Shown piece by piece: positions 27,759 to 30,993 of a stretch of DNA of 30,993 nucleotides. The notes beneath the pieces are model-generated. The model worked only from the letters and a program-made list of their open reading frames with translations. It ran no database searches and was not told the origin of the DNA. Each line of letters opens with the position of its first letter. Within the stretch, counting starts at the first letter, position 1. Both the position numbers and the translations under genes were made by a program. This stretch comes from Hofstenia miamia (Eukaryota > Xenacoelomorpha > Acoela). The stretch lies in the NCBI GenBank assembly GCA_004352715.1, contig SCFE01000013.1, forward strand, positions 2,688,073 through 2,719,065. Direction: 5' to 3'.

Positions 27759-29418
27759 CTCATTTCTGAAAATATGTTGCAACATGAAATTCGTAACTAC
27801 AAAGAATATGTTAAATTTATATATATTAATGCAAGAAGTTTAGTTTCAAATCGCAGTGAATTTTATAATATAGTGAGCCAAATTGAAAGCAATGCAATAT
27901 ATGTAATTACAGAAACTTGGTTAAATGATTCCATTAATATAAAAACTCTATATAATCCTAACCCTAACGCTTTTGACATACACTTTAAAAATAGAGCAGA
28001 AAGAGGCGGTGGGTTAATGATATTAATTCCGAAATTTCTTAAATCAAAGCGTAGAGAAGATTTAGAATTAGAACATCCAGTTTTTGAATCGCTTTGGATT
28101 GAAATAAACTCATTATCTCTTTCAAATAACAATGAACTAATCAACGTTTGCTATAACCCAAATTAAAATTATTCTACTGACTTTTATGAGCATAAGATTT
28201 GCGAAATAGAAAACTCAATTTTTGAAAATAAATTTATCAGTGTTTTTGGGGATTTCAATGTGAATTACTTAAATTACTCTGAATCAAAAATAATTGACTA
28301 CATATGCGATACTTTTGATTTTCAAATTATTAACAAAATCAAGCCTACTAGGCATTCTAACTTAATCGATTATTTTCTTTCCGACAGTACTAATAAGTAT
28401 AAGACTTTAACATTTGAATCATTTAGCGATCACAATCTTTGTATCTACATAAGTAATTATAAATATAGCGTCAAATCAAAGAAAACAATTTTTTCAAGGG
28501 ACTTTACTAATTTTAATGAAAAACACTTTATTCATCTAATGCGGAACATTTCTTTTGATCAAATTTTTACGTTCGAATCCGGGGATCGCATGTTGAGATT
28601 TATCACGCGTGAAATCACACGCGCGTTAAATCGCGTTGCTCCACTCAGGGTAAAATTAATCAGCACTAACTACTCAGCTGCGGTTAAGCGACCGCGTGAT
28701 TGCAATCTAATTAAGCAGCAGATAATTATCAAAAATAAATTATTTGAGATTGCCAAGTCCAATCCAATTAAATCGAACTGGACCAATTATGAAAACGCCA
28801 AGCATGTAATTAAAAAACTTCGTAAATCAAATTATGACTCTAGGATTAAAGATTACTTTAAAAAATTTAAAAAATCTAGTCAAAAATGGAATTTTGTAAA
28901 CAGAAGCATTGGAAAATCTAAAGGTTTAAATATAAGCATTGAAGGGTTACGTGATGATAACATGATATGCAGGGATAAACGCAAAATTGCAAATGTATTA
29001 AACAAAACTTTTGAAAACATGGGTAAGTTTGAATTTAAATCAATCCGAAATAAAATTTCTTCTAACACTAAAATTGATTGTAACGTCAAAACTTAATTTA
29101 ACTTCAGTTTAATTTCATATTACGATTTAAGAAAAGAAGTTCTTAAACTTGATGAAAACAAGTCTTGCGGTTCTAGTCACTTGCCATATTGGATAATTAA
29201 AAAGTATTTTCATATATTTGGCGAATATCTTCTTTTAGCATTTAATCAATGTATTATTGACAATCAATTTCCAGATATTTTAAAAAATTCTGATATTTCA
29301 CCACTATTCAAAAAAGGCGACCCATTAGATCCCAATAATTATCGTCCCATTAGTATTACTCATCCGTTTGCTACGATATTTGAAAAAATTCTTGCAGCAC
29401 AAATGTATACATTTATTA

Positions 29419-29920
29419 AGGAGAATCGCATTTTATCAGAAAATCAATACGGATTCAGGCCAAACTTTAGCACAACTAACGCAATTTTGTCAATTACAGA
29501 AAAAACAAAATCTAATTTAAATAAAAAATTTTCCACGGCCGTTGCATTTCTCGATCTTAGTAAGGCTTTTAATTCAATGAATTTTCAAATTTTACAGTCA
29601 AAATTGCTCAATCAAGGCTTTAGCAAAACAGCGACTAAATTTATTCTTAGTTTCTTAAGTAATCGTAANAAGGAGAATCGCATTTTATCAGAAAATCAAT
29701 ACGGATTCAGGCCAAACTTTAGCACAACTAACGCAATTTTGTCAATTACAGAAAAAACAAAATCTAATTTAAATAAAAAATTTTCCACGGCCATTTCTCG
29801 ATCTTACTAAGACTTTTAATTCAATGAATTTTCAAATTTTACAGTCAAAATTGCTCAATCAAGGTTTTAGCAAAACAGCGACTAAATTTATTCTTAGTTT
29901 CTTAAGTAATCGTAATCAAA
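29419..29920 (+). repeat. Near-identical 250-bp direct repeat around a single N
   Basis: 29419-29668 is repeated at about 29670-29914 in the RT core, with a 5-base loss (GTTGC) and three substitutions that I counted. The junction is N 29669. Confidence 0.95.
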
Positions 29921-30650
29921 GAGTAAAAATTGATAGAATCTATTCAAAGGCACTGTACTAGGACCAATATTGTTTTCTCTTTATGTGAAAGATATTTCCA
30001 AAACGATTCCTAATGGAACTATATATCAAAAATATGCCGATGATACATGCGTACTAAGAACAGCTCAAAATCCTTATGAAGCGACCAGACAATTGACTAA
30101 AGACATCGAAGACCTAATTGTATATTTTAATATAAATAAATTGAAAATTAATGCAGATAAGACACAATTTATTATCTTTTCACCAAAAGATCATAAGAAA
30201 ATTTCCAAAAATATTAATATTAAGATATGTGATAATGAAATTAAGCAAAGTAATTCTGTTAATTATCTAGGAGTAGTGATCGACAGAGAGTTGAAATTTG
30301 ATGAATTCCTTTCCTTAAAATTACGAAAAATGACAGCTGGTGTAAAATACTTATTTCATCTTAGGCAAATAGGGAAATCATTTCAATTAATATACTCATT
30401 TGATTTAAGTCAATTTAATTATTGTTCTTTTTTATTTCAAAGTATCAACGCTCACAATAGGTCGTCTTTAGCAATAAAATTTTCAATAAAATCAACCGAC
30501 AGGACTCTTTTACATTTAATTCATGCGCATTGTGGAATAATCGAACCAAATTATAAGCATTTTAAGAAAAAAATTAAGGATTACTTATTGAAAAAGCAAT
30601 TGTTATTGGGCATTTCCAATCAATTACATACATGGAGTCCGTATATCTAA

Positions 30651-30790
30651 AAATGGTGCCCTTTAAGTAATTGTGCATATTTATTGATTTTGTATATTTT
30701 ATATATATATATATATTTTAGTTTGTAGTTTTTAGTCTTTTTTCAGCAATAAAATTTGCTTTTGCTCTTATTATATATTATTATTATTAC
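30651..30790 (+). other. LINE 3' untranslated tail
   Basis: Follows the RT stop; contains (TA)n at about 30697-30716, AATAAAA (30747-30753) and ends in TTATTATTATTA (about 30777-30789), a simple-repeat 3' end. Confidence 0.6.
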
Positions 30791-30993
30791 TTTTGTAGCT
30801 ACAGATTTTTATATTTTATTTCATCTGTAATTTTTTGGCAAGTAAATTGCTTTTTGACTCCTATAAATATTTTCATTTTTATTATTATTATTATTATTAT
30901 TACTAATATTATTAGCAAACCTGTTTTTGAATATGGTCTTATGCCATGATAGAAATTTGTTCTACGACTAAAGTACTATGAAATATTAAATAT
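30791..30993. other. AT-rich end with (TTA)n
   Basis: Contains (TTA)n at about 30879-30914. No gene seen. Confidence 0.6.

Larger units (their letters stand above)
27510..30650 (+). pseudogene. CR1/L2-like LINE: leader, 2A-like, APE endonuclease and RT
   Basis: Best preserved element. ATG 27510 gives a hydrophobic leader (YIFILLLFVSLLKGHLQLN) up to the 2A-like SGDIKMNPGP (27729-27758). APE endonuclease: FIYINARSLVSNRSEFYN, ITETWLNDS, RGGGLMILIPKFLK, FGDFNVNY (28248-28259) and SDHN (28425-28433). Linker, then RT: SPLFKKGDPLDPNNYRPIS, ENQYGFRPNFSTTNAI, AFLDLSKAFNS, GTVLGPILFSLYVKDI, catalytic KYADDTCV (30033-30044), KTQFIIF and YLGVVIDREL, C-terminus HFKKKIKDYLLKKQ to TAA 30650. Damage: TAA at 28164-28166 and 29094-29096, a loss plus shift near 29950 before GTVLGP, and a repeated RT block around N 29669. 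It would retrotranspose through target-primed reverse transcription. Confidence 0.92.

Overview
The window is AT-rich, non-coding-dominated DNA from an invertebrate animal nuclear genome. I see no bacterial operons, rRNA or CRISPR array. Instead it holds a dense, nested set of decayed transposable elements: CR1/L2-like LINEs with 2A-like leaders, a restriction-like-endonuclease LINE, Penelope-like elements, Tc1/mariner, hAT and Helitron elements. It also holds many microsatellites, minisatellites and five runs of N. The mix fits an arthropod, mollusc or cnidarian. I cannot choose between them from the sequence.

Layout. 1-9080: a long inverted repeat (left arm 1-1187, right arm 5823-7835) encloses about 4.6 kb, and a third partial copy of the arm lies at 8465-9080. 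The spacer holds an AATGTGGGAAAGTAAAA minisatellite, a short CRE/CCAAT repeat, a hAT remnant (2465-3531) and the 3' end of a LINE (3541-4678). That LINE is interrupted by a near-perfect hairpin element (3985-4201). Two more tandem arrays follow. The right arm carries a 137-bp array, and two minisatellites separate it from the third copy. 9240-9630: a (TA)n tract with a gap. 10022-11037: two Penelope-like fragments in opposite orientation. 11734-13117: a Tc1-like element with an inactivated DD34E transposase, its right end lost in a gap. 13947-14457: the 3' end of a Helitron, inserted in a LINE (14458-15568, minus). 15570-15890: the start of a mariner-like element. 16557-19847: two more minus-strand LINE copies. 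19848-22843: two partly similar copies of a cysteine-containing, PAN/apple-like coding fragment, the only candidate host sequence, flanking a second dead Tc1-like element (20404-21770). 23659-25287: a DNA transposon of unknown class with TIRs of about 150 bp and the N-terminal half of a conserved-looking protein. 25626-25735: a hAT C-terminal fragment. 26035-27430: an internally deleted RLE-type LINE with a tRNA-like 5' end. 27490-30790: a nearly complete LINE (leader, 2A-like, APE endonuclease, RT with YADD).

No element looks intact. Nearly every reading frame has nonsense codons, frameshifts or deletions, so the window is best read as a record of successive insertions. The insertion order can be worked out at three points: Helitron into LINE, hairpin into LINE, and hAT next to a LINE. 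The most notable signals are the long arm/third-copy repeat system, the hairpin element whose removal restores the LINE reading frame, and hydrophobic leaders ending in NPGP on two LINE copies. Next come the TIR element at 23659-25287 and the duplicated PAN-like fragment. Single N bases at 5198, 15569 and 29669 fall in or beside repeats or element junctions, and mark places where the assembly should not be trusted.
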